Source: Antedon mediterranea
Lineage: Eukaryota > Echinodermata > Crinoidea > Comatulida > Antedonidae
Direction: 5' to 3'
Assembly: GCF_964355755.1 (NCBI RefSeq)
Contig: NC_092679.1
Span: forward strand, 16,358,932 to 16,422,931
Length of the DNA stretch: 64,000 bases
This document shows positions 1 through 11,714 of this stretch, in pieces. How positions within the stretch are numbered: position 1 is the first letter of the stretch; every line of letters begins with the position of its first letter. The notes beneath the pieces were generated by a model. That model was not told the DNA's origin. It saw only the letters and a list, made by a program, of their open reading frames with translations, and did no database searches. A program made the position numbers and the translations under genes.

Positions 1-246
1 TATTTTAATATATATATATTAATTTCTAAAACTGGCTGCATCTATGCCTAGTCGGAGATAAAATCCCTCCAGGCTAAATAGCTCTCCTGTATGTTATGAT
101 ATCGGTGTATTGTAAGCCGGTTAGATGGCTGAATAGGCAGTGCTTGCGTTTCGCAATGTCATGCTGTAGTGTTAGAAAAAAAGCATTCATAAAATATTAA
201 TACATCATTACAACCTTTCCATCTGCTTTTCGTCGTATTTTCTTAC

Positions 247-310
247 AGGTACCATATGAGCCGCTGCCAATCTTGTATAGTATTTCATAATCTTCCAGTC
301 TTGAAGGCAT
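247..310 (-). CDS. NEK2: NEK2 protein kinase, first coding exon (5' end only)
   Basis: Serine/threonine kinase of the NIMA family that acts at centrosomes and in mitosis. Read on the minus strand, an acceptor (TTTCAG) ends at 320, followed by nine bases and an ATG at 310. The 21 codons begin MPSRLEDYEILYKIG and end GSGSYGT, which is the NEK2 N-terminus entering the glycine-rich ATP loop (GxGxxG). The exon ends with one base of a codon at a strong donor (GTAAGA, 246-241). An acceptor just upstream of the ATG implies an upstream non-coding exon; a strong donor (GTGAGT) near 1845 is the likely partner. The rest of the kinase lies beyond the left edge, and 1-246 is intron in which I see nothing else. 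Identification rests on about 21 residues, but they match NEK2 better than any other kinase I know. Confidence 0.8.
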
Positions 311-466
311 TGTTACAATCTGAAACATTTAAAATGACAAAAGGTTTGAAAATACAGCAATATAATGAATTGGCAAAGAAAAATGATGGCAGATAAAGTT
401 TCCAGCAAAATTCACAATTTTACCATTTTTAAACTAAATATAATGTAGTGTAAAATTGAATAATTT

Positions 467-1140
467 ACCTCCGCCAAGGAGGTATAGGTAATCGGTAGCG
501 TGTGTTTGTTTGTTAGCAGGATTACTCAAAAAGTAATTACAAGATCTTTACCAAAATGAATATACGGATAGATATGTGGTCAAGGACCATTCCATTAAAT
601 TTTGGGACCATTTGGGACCATGGTCCCAATTCTGGACCACTTTTTCGGTATACTGTTCAGACCTGCTAGTGTTAAAAGATAGGACAGAATTTTCCAAAAG
701 CCGGTGAGCAGTCTTAAAGTAACAAATAAACTAAAATTGCATTTTCTCGAGAACTACCTTGTCCAAAAAACTTCATTTTTATATAAGAGGCAAGAGGTTT
801 AATTTGTGATTTGTAAATTTAAAACATAATTTGATTTAATGTGCACGTTTTTTTGATGCGAGTAGTTTAAAAAACCTATTTCTTTTCAAATTCACTCGTT
901 TGATTTTCACGTTGCTGTTCTATTGTTAGTCAACTGAAGCTATTGTTAATTGAAAGGCTTGTTACATAACCATTACACCAAACTCGCATACACATGCTTG
1001 TTGTGAAATTAGCCTAAATCACAAACAGCATTAAGACACAGACAAATATATATATATATATTTCTTTTTTACCAGAGAAATCTTATGTAGGAGAATTTTA
1101 CAGTAGGCGGAGGTATGCACTCTTGGAGTGTCTTTCTAGT
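467..1140. repeat. Dispersed repeat with GGCGGAGGT-type ends, in the first NEK2 intron
   Basis: The left end contains ACCTCCGCCAAGGAGGT, followed by a TTTGTTTGTTAGCAGGATTACTC stretch. The right end reads GGCGGAGGTATGCACTCTTGG. Such complementary ends are familiar from a non-coding repeat in many marine invertebrate genomes. A small inverted repeat of GGGACCAT and ATGGTCCC lies near 601-635. No open frame in it resembles a transposase. Confidence 0.6.
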
Positions 1141-1845
1141 TATTATAAGTGATTTTTAATCTTTTATTAGAGAATTGTGTTGTTTCTGTGTTGTAAAATT
1201 TGTTTGTTGTTTCTGTGTATTTTTACTTTTTTATTTCTATATTTTTATGATGATATGCATACATTACCAGTTTTTCCAAAGGAAATCTCTTTTTAATGGA
1301 CAAATAAAGATATTATTCTATGACTATGAAATATTAAGAGAGTATGTAGGTAGAATGATATTGGATTATTTCCATCCAAAAATCCATATTTAGGCTATAC
1401 TTACTGTAGTGTACTTTTAGGTCCAAATCTGAAAATAAAAAAAAATGATGTGATGATTCCTGGGCCTGGCAATACCTGTCCTAGCTTTTATACCTAAATG
1501 ACCGGCATTCAGGCTAGCCTAGGCTAAAACCTAGCCTCTTTCTAATACTTGGCCATAGGCCTATATCAGAAAATGTTGACGGCCGTTTCGGTCACACACC
1601 GCTAGGCCTAGCCTAGGCTAGGAGTAGTAGTAGTACTACTAAGTAGTAGACTAGCGGAGAGACTACCTAGCTAGCTAGGCCTCTAGCTAGGAGCTACGTT
1701 CAAACATGATTTTCTGTTACTAAATCAATCAAAAAATACTAATTTGTTAGTGATTTATCAATCAACTAGTTTGTATACTAAAATATTTAGGCAAACATTG
1801 ATTTAGTTAACACTTTCATAACATGTAAATTAACCCAAAAACTCA
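1141..1845. other. Intron sequence of NEK2, low complexity
   Basis: No coding exon is recognisable. The part from about 1500 to 1690 is rich in AGGCCTAG/CTAGGCTA words and a (TAG)n/(TAC)n run, a compositional quirk that recurs near 39040, 55040 and 56160. The stretch should belong to the first NEK2 intron if the donor near 1845 is used. Confidence 0.5.
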
Positions 1846-2240
1846 CCAACATAAATAGCTTTTCTACATTAAACAGAAATTGTTTTCATAAAGAAATTCC
1901 GGCTTTTAAAGATGCCGCATTTCTTCTTGATTCTTATTGGTTACTTGAATTTCATAAGGCGATTTCTATTGGATACAAATATAGGTCAAGGTTTATTAGA
2001 CTGTTGTACTTCAAAAAGAAAATGATGAAATAATTTCAGATGATTAAAAATTGTAATTTTGTAAATTAAAAATATTTTATACATTTCACATTACTCAATT
2101 TAGTAATTCATTGAAATAAATGATTATTAATGTACCAGTAATATATTTTACTAATGTTTGTCATACAGAAAATAAAGTCGGTCCCTTTTTGTAAATGGTT
2201 AAATCTAAATGATTCTCAAAATCTCGTTTTTGTAAACAAC
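1846..2240. promoter_or_regulatory. Predicted shared promoter of NEK2 (minus) and ATXN3 (plus)
   Basis: The gap separates the candidate NEK2 non-coding exon (about 1846-1920) from the ATXN3 start at 2241. Two CCAAT boxes read on the minus strand, at 1940-1936 and 1972-1968, lie 32 bp apart. A TTTAAA that resembles a weak CHR site lies at 1905-1910, downstream of them in the NEK2 direction. Paired NF-Y sites with this spacing plus a CHR are a known arrangement in G2/M genes. The architecture is inferred; no transcript start is visible. Confidence 0.4.
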
Positions 2241-5200
2241 ATGGACGACGATCCGATGGATTCGATCTTTCACGAAAAAGTAATTGATTAAAGTCTTAAA
2301 ATAAATTAAACATAACAAATACATTTAATATTTTGAAATGTATTTGCTTTATACACATTTTCTGTTAAAAACTTTACGTCTGCTCTGCATTATGTTGATT
2401 ATTAGTGTGCTAAGCCTTACTAGCAGGCTAGGTGAGACTCGTCGTAATCGGACGGAAGTACCCAGCCCGGCCCGGTGGTGGTTTGGGTGCGTATGTACCG
2501 GCCGACAGTTTGGCGGTGACGCTACCGGCCAATGGCTAGCATAAAACAATGTAATTTAGTTAATTTAAAGCATATAATTATGTTAAATTCGCGTTTAATA
2601 GTACTTTATTTGGATCTTACATTTTTTTTATTTTGTGCATTTAATTTATTTGGTTTGAAAAACAGTAGAGTAGCGCCAAATTATAATATAATTATAAATA
2701 ATAAAAAAATGACCACATCGTTAACGTTTTCTTTCTCTTGCAGCAAGAAGGTTCTTTATGTGCACAGCATTGCCTAAATTCACTCTTACAAGGTAAGGAA
2801 AACAAATAAAAACAATTCATCAGAATATAAGAATATATTAAATGTTTACGACATTAAATTGTGGAGATGGGATCATCTAGATCTAGGCCTACTCTAATTA
2901 GTATTACGAGGTTTACACATGTATTTAAATGAATTTTTGAGACGGGATCATTTACTCCAATTACGAGGGTTTGCGTAGTATGTATACTAGAGAATCTTTT
3001 AATATGTGTATTATATTGAGCTGTATTGTAAGGGATTTTACAAAATAATTTTAAATGTCATTTTTAGGACAGTATTTTAGTGCCGTGGATCTTGCAGATA
3101 TTGCACAACAGTTAGATGAAGCTGAACGCGAGAGAATGGCAGAGGGAGATGTCACATCTCAAGAATACCAACAATTCCTACAGGTACAGGTAGACCTAGT
3201 AGTATACCTTTAAGAAGACACCATTTTGTTATATACCGTAATGGAAAATTGTATATGAGGAATGATTAGAAAATTAATCCAGGATCTAGACACCCCTCTG
3301 AACTCTGTTTATAATAAATTTAAATAAATTTACGATGATGATATTATTATGTACCAACTTTTGTACCAACTTTCAAGCAATTAAATTATTATTATTATTT
3401 AATTATTGATGTCTATGTTTATCATTTCTTAGCAACCATCTAGCAACATGGATGATAGTGGATATTTTTCTGTTCAAGTAATCAGTGGTGCTTTAAAAAT
3501 CTGGGGTCTTGAGATCATGCCTTTTGCAAGTAGAGATGCTATAGGTGCTACAGTTAGTCCTGAGTAAGTTATTTTTTAATTAAAGAGATTTTCGACGATC
3601 TAACTAGGTCAGGTCAATCAATGTGTTGTCGGTCGTCGCCTGGACCTAGAAACCAGAAAAACTGTGTTCTGGGTGGGGAGCAATACATCCCAGTATGTGC
3701 ACAATGAATTAACATAAGTTTGCTTATTGGAAATCGAAAGCTCCCTTAAAGATGTATTGTCCCTTTGACTAATTCCCCCCCCCCCCCCCCCCCCCAAATT
3801 TTTTTTTTTAATTTCGAAAAAAAGTGGGTCATTTTGAAGTATCATAATAGTTATTAACTTTCACCAAAAATTAGTCAAAAAAAAAATAATTTAACCGAAA
3901 TACAGATGTTTTTTTGTTCAAAAAATAACTTTGACTTCCAGTCAAAGTTTTCAATCAAAACATATCCCATAATGCAATGCGCTTGTTTGGCTACTCTGTA
4001 CCGTATTTTCCGGAGTATAGGTCGAGACTTTGTGGGAAAATTTTAATTGCAAAATCGGGGGGTCGACTTATACTCCGACCATGCGATTTTTGAAAAAAAT
4101 CAGGCCGAAAAAATATGTTCAAAAGCCGTCAGCTGTCAAGGCCCAGCAAGGTCAGTGGCCTATCATCAATCACTCACAGAAGTTTTCAATTTAATACCTA
4201 GGCCTACATTGTACAAAATAATACAACTCCAACAAGTACTGATCAATAAAATATTAATATATCACAATGACTCATTTTGATGTTAATATTACGCTTTTAA
4301 GATAATTAAGAATAAATAGTTTTCTTTATGCTTCTTATTCACTCTCGCGAAAACATCGTAACACACACCACAGACGTCGGAATGTCCATGCAGCATGTTT
4401 GTTATTGCGCGATATTTTCATCTATACACATGCGCAGTTTGTTTGTTTGTTCGTAATTACAATTACTGCGCATGTCTATTCATAAAATAAATTCTCCTTA
4501 GTCGGGCGCGTGTACATTTACAGATAACGCGATTTACAACTACTCGCCTGTACAATTAATAAGCCTCCTAACGGAAAACTCGTTTTAATTTATTCGAGTG
4601 ACGCGAAAAACATCGCTGATGGCAAGTAACGCTACATCGCTGTCATTTATTATAGGCTGGTGAAGACGGCGGCGAAGTCGTCGTCATTACGTCCGTCCGA
4701 TATTGATTAGGCCTACACTTTAATAATATAAACAAATAACCACATTTCATACATTTCTAGCCCTCTTTGAACTTTAAAGTAAGTTGTGTTATTAGCCGAT
4801 TTTGGGGGTCGACTTATATTCAGGTCATACCAAAACAACGATATTCTAGGCCAAAGTTGGGGGTCGACTTATACTTGGGGTCGACCTATACTCCGGAAAA
4901 TACGGTATGCATAATCATAAAACTTCCTCGCGATCTGTGTGAAAACACCTTCTCAACCGTGATGAGTTGTAAACAATCCTAATTAACATCATGCATAATG
5001 CATACTCATGGTTTGAAATCTTTGTTTACTTTCGCTTGCGACGATTTCTCAGACGAAATGTAATCTAATTAATTTACCTGTTAATTACGTAAACTGTTGT
5101 TTTTGGCTCGAATTTTCGACTTAAAGTGAATAACTTCAATATTACTTTGATATGGCCAATTTAAATTTAGAATATTTTTTTTTTCTTTTTTTGTGTTTCA

Positions 5201-7847
5201 AGGGACAATACATCTTTAGCTCTGTCAATACTATTAAACTAGTTTGGAAAAAAAGTGTGATGTGCCCAGATATGGTAGTGATATGACATCATCATGTCCA
5301 TATGTGAACATCACATTTTTTTTCACATAAAGTTTGATAGTGTAGACAATGACAACCAGCTAAATAGGGAGTCGTGGTTCTGCTAATGCTAGGTACATGC
5401 AAATTGAAAAATGTGATATAAATGCCACTATATTAATTACCACATCTTACTTTTAATCTTGTGAAGCAATAACAATATTTTATTATTTTAAGGAAAGAAA
5501 GATGTTTTATTTGTAATTACAAGGACCACTGGTTGACCATCAGAAAACTAGGACAACAGTGGTTTAATTTAAATTCACTTTTATCAGGACCAGAATTAAT
5601 AAGTGACACTTATCTGTCAATGTTTTTAGCGCAACTTAAAAATGAAGGTAAGACTTTGCTATAATTATAAAATTTACTACTGTTAGAAAAAATATAAAAG
5701 AAACATACCGTAATATATATTAACTATGATTTGGTTAATTTGATACCGCAAAATGTATATAAGTACTAATCATGGCATGGTACTAGGGATAGCACTACAT
5801 GTCTCCCCCATTCTTACCAAAAAATCGTACAAGTAATCCATAGCCTTATGGCAAGGGTTCGGGACTCGCTTGCTCCATGGTTCTCGGATTAGCCTAAAGC
5901 CCTGTCTGCACTATCAAACTTAATGTGTCAAAAAAATGTGATGTGCCCATATATGATGACGATGATGATGTCATATCACTACCATATTTAAGCATAGCAC
6001 TACCATATATGGGCACATCAAACTTTTTTGATACATAAATTTTGATAGTGTAGACAAGGCTTTAGGATAGGTCCAGTGTACAAAAATGCTTGTGTACAAT
6101 TTAAAGGACCTTTACTGTACATTTTTTTAGACGAGTACCCCTGTGTACTAGCTCACACAGCCACTATCGTGGACAGGTGAGAGAGCGCAAGAATTGACCC
6201 TTAGAGGGAAAGTATAGCATTTAAGTCCACAGCGCCATGAGCAATGATCGTAATCAGATTGGTACAAATGGAAATTGATGTAACATCAATTAGGTTATTA
6301 TATTATTATTATATTATATTAATCTTTTTCAGGTTATTCAATATTTGTAGTAAGAGGACATTTACCCGATTGTGAAGCAAATAATATATTAAATTTAGTA
6401 AAAGCTGTACAAAGATCAAAACCAAAGTATGTTAATGATAAAAGTCAAGGACATTCCAAAGAAGGTAGGAGTACAGATGGATTCTCAGAAGATGACCTAC
6501 AACGAGCATTAGAAGCCAGTAAAGAGTATCTGACAAATCCGCAAGAAGATCAACAGACCAGTGTACGAGGTCGGTTTAAATACTTAGGCAAATTAAATAT
6601 TTATTAGGTCCTGTTTCTGCTGCATAAAAATAACCGGTTAAAAACGGTGTGAATAAATTAACCCCAATTTCATGGGACAGAAACAGGACAATTTTTTAGT
6701 AACCGGTTAAATGGAAACGTAAATATAACTATTACAAACACCCATTCAATTTAATGCAATTTAACCGGTTATTGCTGTGCAACCTTTCGCTGCAATACAA
6801 AATAATGGTTATTTTATTGACAGCTGCTGACCTTGAGTCAACCACACTGCAGTAACTTTTAAATTAACTGCCAGGACCATTTTCGTTTTTGGGTAATGCC
6901 AACGATTTCGGATTTAAACGGTTATTTTAGAGCAAAAATTGAGCAGAAATGCCACGTCAATATAAAAATTACACTATGGCAGCAACAACATACCCAATGA
7001 TAACCTAGGCAATTCAGTCACTATCCTTCTTAAAGCTACTTTCACATCGTTAGTGCCTCCTTTCCATTACAAATCTGGATTAGTAATACGTACACAAATA
7101 ATTTGGTATTCTAATTAATAAATTTATTTATTTTTTGTTTATATATAGAACACAGTCCAACAGATTTAATTCCTGATGTGGATGAGCTTAGGAAAAAGCG
7201 AGAGAATTTCTTTAAAAAGTAAGTATGATGATCTTGAGGTGCCGTGTTCTGCAAAAAATTCCCTTCATATAATATTTCAAATTGTTATGCCAAAACAGTA
7301 TACTGTATTTAATATACAATATATTTAAACCTTGATAAATTTATTGAATGGGGATCTTGAGGTGCCATTTCCTGCCAAATTTCATTCACATTACATGATA
7401 TAAGATTTAAAATTACTATGAGTTTTTTAATAAGATATGTACCCAATATTTAAAATTACTATGCCAAAATAGTTTTAAAAAAAATATATATATACCAAAT
7501 ATTTAAACCTTGATGAATTTCTTTAAAATGTAAGTATGGGGATCTTGAGGTGCCATCTCCTGCCATTTTCCAGTCAAATGATATTTACATGGTATATAAT
7601 ATATAACAATAGGTATATATTTACAGTACTGTACCAATATTTAAACCTTGATACATTTTTTGTTTTAACTCTAAATTTTAGACAGCAAGATAAAAGTTTA
7701 ACAAGTGGATCAACTAGTAGTGATTCAAAGATTTTAGAAAATTTAGAAACAAATCAATCGCCAAAGAAAGATGATGTTGTGGATGAGGAGTCTGAAGATG
7801 CCATGCTACAAGCAGCCATTGAACTATCAATGAGCAAACCAAATTAG
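2241..7847 (+). CDS. ATXN3: Ataxin-3, Josephin-type deubiquitinase
   Basis: Cysteine protease that trims ubiquitin chains and works with VCP/p97 in protein quality control. Eight exons: 2241-2279, 2744-2792, 3068-3183, 3433-3563, 5493-5647, 6333-6569, 7149-7218 and 7682-7847, joined in frame to give 320 residues (human about 361). The Josephin domain fills residues 6-185. The catalytic triad is in place: C19 (GSLCAQHC), H124 (YKDHW) and N139 (WFNLN). One ubiquitin-interacting motif (EDDLQRALEAS) follows in exon 6, and another ends the protein (EDAMLQAAIELS). The VCP-binding basic motif appears as RKKR in exon 7. A polyglutamine tract is absent; the corresponding place has only two glutamines. 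ATG 2241 is chosen because it opens the SIFHEKQEGSLC block, although the methionine five codons later aligns with the usual start. Confidence 0.95.
3746..5218. repeat. MITE family C copy, split by a nested transposon
   Basis: The ends are TTAAAGATGTATTGTCCC at the left and its complement at the right. The interior matches, in reverse orientation, the uninterrupted copy at 59741-60224, including the words TTTGGCTACTCTGT and ATAAAACTTCCTCGCGATC. A 17-21 base poly-C tract sits near the left end. The copy lies in ATXN3 intron 4 and is broken at 4001-4905. Confidence 0.8.
4001..4905. mobile_element. Non-autonomous TA-flanked DNA transposon (Tc1/mariner-like), nested in a MITE
   Basis: A 905 bp element with perfect 25 bp terminal inverted repeats beginning CCGTATTTTCCGGAGTATAG. 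It is flanked by TA at 3999-4000 and 4906-4907. The same site in the MITE copy at 59741-60224 has a single TA, so the insertion can be read directly. Variants of GGGGTCGACTTATACT recur inside near both ends. No transposase frame is visible. TA duplication points to the IS630/Tc1/mariner superfamily by inference. Confidence 0.85.
5219..5349. repeat. MITE family A copy (TCTACACTATCAAA palindrome)
   Basis: Family A is a roughly 140 bp near-palindrome with tips AAGCTCTGTCTACACTATC and a core containing GTGATGTGCCCATATATGG. This copy abuts the right end of the family C element directly, so one probably inserted at the border of the other. Its left tip is diverged. Confidence 0.75.
5836..6235 (+). 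repeat. tRNA-derived SINE interrupted by a MITE family A copy (5895-6064)
   Basis: The left part has a B-box-like GGGTTCGGGACTCG and reads into GGTTCTCGGATTA. The right part resumes at GGATAGGTCCAGTGTACA. These two blocks are contiguous in order in the SINE at 63292-63615, which carries TTCTCGGATAAGGACT and then ATAGGTCCAGTGTACA. Between them is a full palindromic family A element with tips TAAAGCCCTGTCTGCAC. It lies in ATXN3 intron 5. Confidence 0.6.
6605..6690. repeat. Small inverted repeat in ATXN3 intron 6
   Basis: GTCCTGTTTCTG at the left pairs with CAGAAACAGGAC at the right, and TAACCGGTTA words lie inside and again to about 6775. It looks like the end of a small foldback element; the rest of the intron shows nothing identifiable. 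Confidence 0.4.
7201..7560 (+). repeat. Degenerate tandem copies of the exon 7 donor region
   Basis: The end of ATXN3 exon 7 with its donor (AATTTCTTTAAAAAGTAAGT) plus GATCTTGAGGTGCC is repeated downstream. A partial copy is near 7347-7372, and a fuller copy at 7513-7555 keeps a GTAAGT donor. Each is followed by a diverged CCAATATTTAAACCTTGAT block. The repeats lie wholly inside intron 7 apart from the first. Confidence 0.65.
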
Positions 7848-10404
7848 ACGACCTAAAATAATATATTATGTCAGCTAAGCATCCAGATTTTTTTGTTGCT
7901 GATTTTGTGTAAATGATCTAATTATATTCCTTTTAATTAGGAAACCACTTCTAAAAAATAGGAGGAGGAGGGGGGGGGGGGGGGGTGCTACAAATTACAA
8001 AAAAGGCCAAGACTATAGGATAGGATTGCCACCTAAGGATAGTGAATGAATTCGCCTATGGTTATCCTTGGCAATTTGCCTAAATAAATAAACAAAAGCA
8101 TATTCCAACATTTACCGTAAATGTGATATGATATATTCTCTATTTGTTTTGTGATAAGAGCATTTATTATTATTACTGTGTATATTAATTATGACTAAAA
8201 CCTGTATTTTATTTGCTGTACAGCACCAACAGGTGTATATGAATATTGCATAATTATATTTTAATAACAATGCATAGCTACTAGATATACTTTATGATGG
8301 GAAAAACAAAATGTATTGGTTATATTATATACAAAATTCAAGTACTTACCACCTCTAGATGGTATATGTACTACTTAAATAAATCATTACAATGTGCCTT
8401 TTTAAATTCAAATACACCAGCTATATATTCAACACCATGACGAAAGGTATTCAAATATTGGCCAACTGTGTATTAGTTTTGAAACTAGTAAATATCATAA
8501 AAATTAGGAATTTGAATAATAAAGGACACTGCAGTCCAACCCTCCCTAACCCTAATCTGGGTTTGAGAAAGAATCTGGTCAAGTTGATTGTATTACCACA
8601 GAGCTATCAAATTAATATTCAGCTTCATTGTAACACAGTAAATGGAACGTGTGTTCAGCAATTGTTGCTATATGCATTTATTTACATTTCAAAGGGAAGA
8701 GCTTAGTTTGTTATAAAGGGAATGGAGTGTTGCAGTAAAACTGGATGCGAGTGCAGAGGGTAATAAATAATTTATGACAGAAAGTGGACATTCGGACAAA
8801 AGTGATTGATGGACAAATTTAATTAGGGCATTAGGGTATTATACATTATCATCCATTTAGATAAAACTAAATATATATATTATTCGATTTAACAAATGTG
8901 TGTTTTTGTATGTATTAATAATTTTACAAACAATTTTGGCAAAAAATTTGTACATTGTTTCAATTTTAGCACATACACATTTCTCGCCATATACATTTTT
9001 ATGGCTATTAAAATATATATTTGATTGTGACTGTTAATTCTATAAATTAAGTAAGGGCACCATAGCTGCTGCACAATAGCTACAATAATAATACGCAACT
9101 GATGGTATTTTCAAGTATGTTTGTATAAATAATTTATACTACTACAGATTATTTCTGTAGATTTATTGAATTGTTGTTACCAATTTTTTTTAATTCATTT
9201 ATCCAGGAAGGTGGGTTGGGGTTAGATATCAAAATTTACATCATTTTTTTGTTATTTATGAAATTATATATACAGTGACACTATTTTTTGCTTTGAAAAT
9301 ATGTTGTATTTCATTGGAATACAGAGTTTTGTTAATTAAAACTATGTTTTTTTTATGAAACAATACATTACGGTATACGTTAAGATTTTCATAATTACAT
9401 GCCTGGTGAAAAATGTATAGTCTTTTAAAGGCATTACTGTTTATCACAATAAATCATTTAGTATTCACAATGCAAATAAATTAAAACACATTTTTAAACT
9501 ATTATTTTCTGTAGTCTTCTTATGCTAGTATTTTTTATGGTAAGTAGTAAAATGGACACACAGACCTTTGTATTAAGAACATATTCAATGAAAGGTCTGT
9601 GAAAGAGAGACAGCCGCCTCTTAGGCCCTGTACATGCTGCCTAGTATTTACTATACATAAATATAAAAATCCCTGACAAATAAATCTAAAAGGCTTGGTT
9701 TTTTAATTTATTTTATTCGAAGTTTTCCAATTACAAAATGCATAAACTATATCATGCTTGTAAGTCAAGAGGCTTAGAGAGTGGAGTTGGTTTACAGTTG
9801 TGAGTTACAACCCTGGCACAAGGTCAGGATTGAACCCTGGCACCAGGTCAGGATTGAACCCTGCACCTAAACCATACAGCACAAATATGATAATAGTTAA
9901 AATACAATGCAACACAAATACAAATGAAAATCCTACCTTAATGTTGAGTCTAAAAATATGTTGGTACACAACTAGGTCTTGCTTGTCTGCTAGCCAAGGC
10001 TACACTGACTTGCACCAACACAGAGGCATGCTAAACAAAGAAAAGTCTACACCTGCATAATATGCAAATAAACTAGTGGCATATCTAGGAATTCTGACTT
10101 GCATAAAAAACTAATTTCTCAATGGTTCTAATCTAGATACAGGAAGTTTCTCTTCTAGATTAAAAAAATGTTATGCAACTGTAGTTCACAATTTTTATTT
10201 CATTATCACCTTTTACAAAACATTTTTATAATTAAAATATTAAAAAAACAAAACAATTAAATATAATATAAATTGAACATTGGAAAATAACAATGTAAAC
10301 AAATTATATTAACGTCATTTGACAATATTGATGGCATCGTTATACATATAGAAGACAAAGTAAAATATAAAATTTGGTGGTATTATAAAAGACTGGTAGT
10401 CGTA
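7848..10404. other. Intergenic sequence after ATXN3
   Basis: It holds the ATXN3 3' untranslated region (candidate AATAAA at 8378), a 16-base poly-G run near 7970-7985, a SINE tail fragment at 8011-8095 (ATGGTTATCCTTGGCAATTTG), and a 24 bp repeat unit with GGTCAGGATTGAACCCTG near 9810-9865. No reading frame here looks like a gene. Confidence 0.5.
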
Positions 10405-10650
10405 TCATTTTTATTTATTTATTTTTTTATATATTTGGGCAAATCGCCAAGGATAACCATAAGCAAATTCATGACCCTTCTTAAAGGTGGCAATCCTGTT
10501 CACAAGAAAAACATACACAGTATGCTCTACATAAACAAAGTCTTATTTTTTGGGAGTGGAGATATAAACATTAGAAAAAATCCTCACACTGACAGGACTT
10601 GAACCCAGGACCCTTGGATTGGTAGCCAAGCCACCATCCACAACTGCATT
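10405..10650 (-). repeat. tRNA-derived SINE
   Basis: On the minus strand a tRNA-like head has a degenerate A box (GTGGCTTGGC) and a clear B box (GGTTCAAGTCC) near 10592-10602. It is followed by a tail ending ATGGTTATCCTTGGCGATTTG and an A/T-rich end. The same tail occurs at 8011-8095. Confidence 0.65.
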
Positions 10651-10675
10651 TAAAACCGACTTTAGCCAATTTTAG

Positions 10676-10917
10676 TTAAAGATGTATTGTCCCCGAAAAC
10701 ATGACAAATATTTATGAATAGTTCTAGTTAATATAGCAAAAAAGCTTGCTCATTAAAAAGACAAACAGTTGAATTTCAGTATTTTAAAAATTAAATTACG
10801 GTTTGATTAGGTAAATATTTTTTTTTTTTTTATCCAATTGAGTGAAAACTACTGTGTTACATTAAAATGGCTAAAACTGTTTTCAATCATTATTTCAAGG
10901 GGACAATATATCTTTAA
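10676..10917. repeat. MITE family C, short internally deleted copy
   Basis: TTAAAGATGTATTGTCCCC at the left and GGGGACAATATATCTTTAA at the right, 242 bp apart. The interior is shorter than in the copies at 3746 and 59741. The adjoining 10918-11714 shows no gene and probably includes distal B3GAT3 3' sequence. Confidence 0.7.
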
Positions 10918-11714
10918 AAATAATAATTGTATAAAAGTAATATTTCATGGTATATAAAATAAATCTTTAAAATAAAATACTCTTAAGAAAAATAAACGAT
11001 ATAAAATAATCTTAACATAGCCTCTTGAGTGTATTCCTCTCATAAAAACATTTAACATGTGTACAAATCTATCATATAACATAGAAAAGTATAATAAAAA
11101 GTGTGTAAAGCAGTGCAGTAGTAGTAATAATATCATACAAAGTTGATACCTATATAAAAAATCTGTGCTACTCAACAAACAATGCAATTTATAAAACAAC
11201 TACCCCCTCCCTCAATTAATATTTTAATAAATATATTTTAATTCTGTAATAAAAAATACTATTGAATTTAGCACAAACATAGTTCCACTTCAACATCTCA
11301 ACCACAAAATCTGAAATAGTTTCTTTATTGATATTATATTGAAAATATAGGCCTATCTCAGAAAACATAACTTTACTCGTACAACTCTTTCATAACAAAA
11401 TATATTCACTATTACATTATCTAATAGCTGTAGGGTAAGTCTCATGTCTCGGGTCCATTCTATAGTCGCCATACAGATAGACTACTACACCAGTACTTCT
11501 ATGAATGGATGACTAGTTGGTGACAAGAACGCTAGTTGGTCATACCCAGTACTGATTTTACGATCATTCGGGAAAACACCTCACAACGTGGCACCTAAAC
11601 TTGCACAAATGACTACCCGTTTTTTCCAGTTTCACAGCAACCATGCTGCCAGGTTTCTTTTCTGCTGACTGTTCCCTTTAGGAGATTTATTAGGCCACTA
11701 TAGCCAAGTATTAA

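Noticed and set aside
253-310. Alternative NEK2 exon end at 252 (donor GTACCT)
   Set aside because: The donor at 246-245 (GTAAGA) is stronger and extends the product to GSYGT, as in invertebrate NEK2.
8392-8706. 104-residue plus-strand frame
   Set aside because: AT-driven composition, no recognisable domain, and probably within the ATXN3 3' untranslated region.
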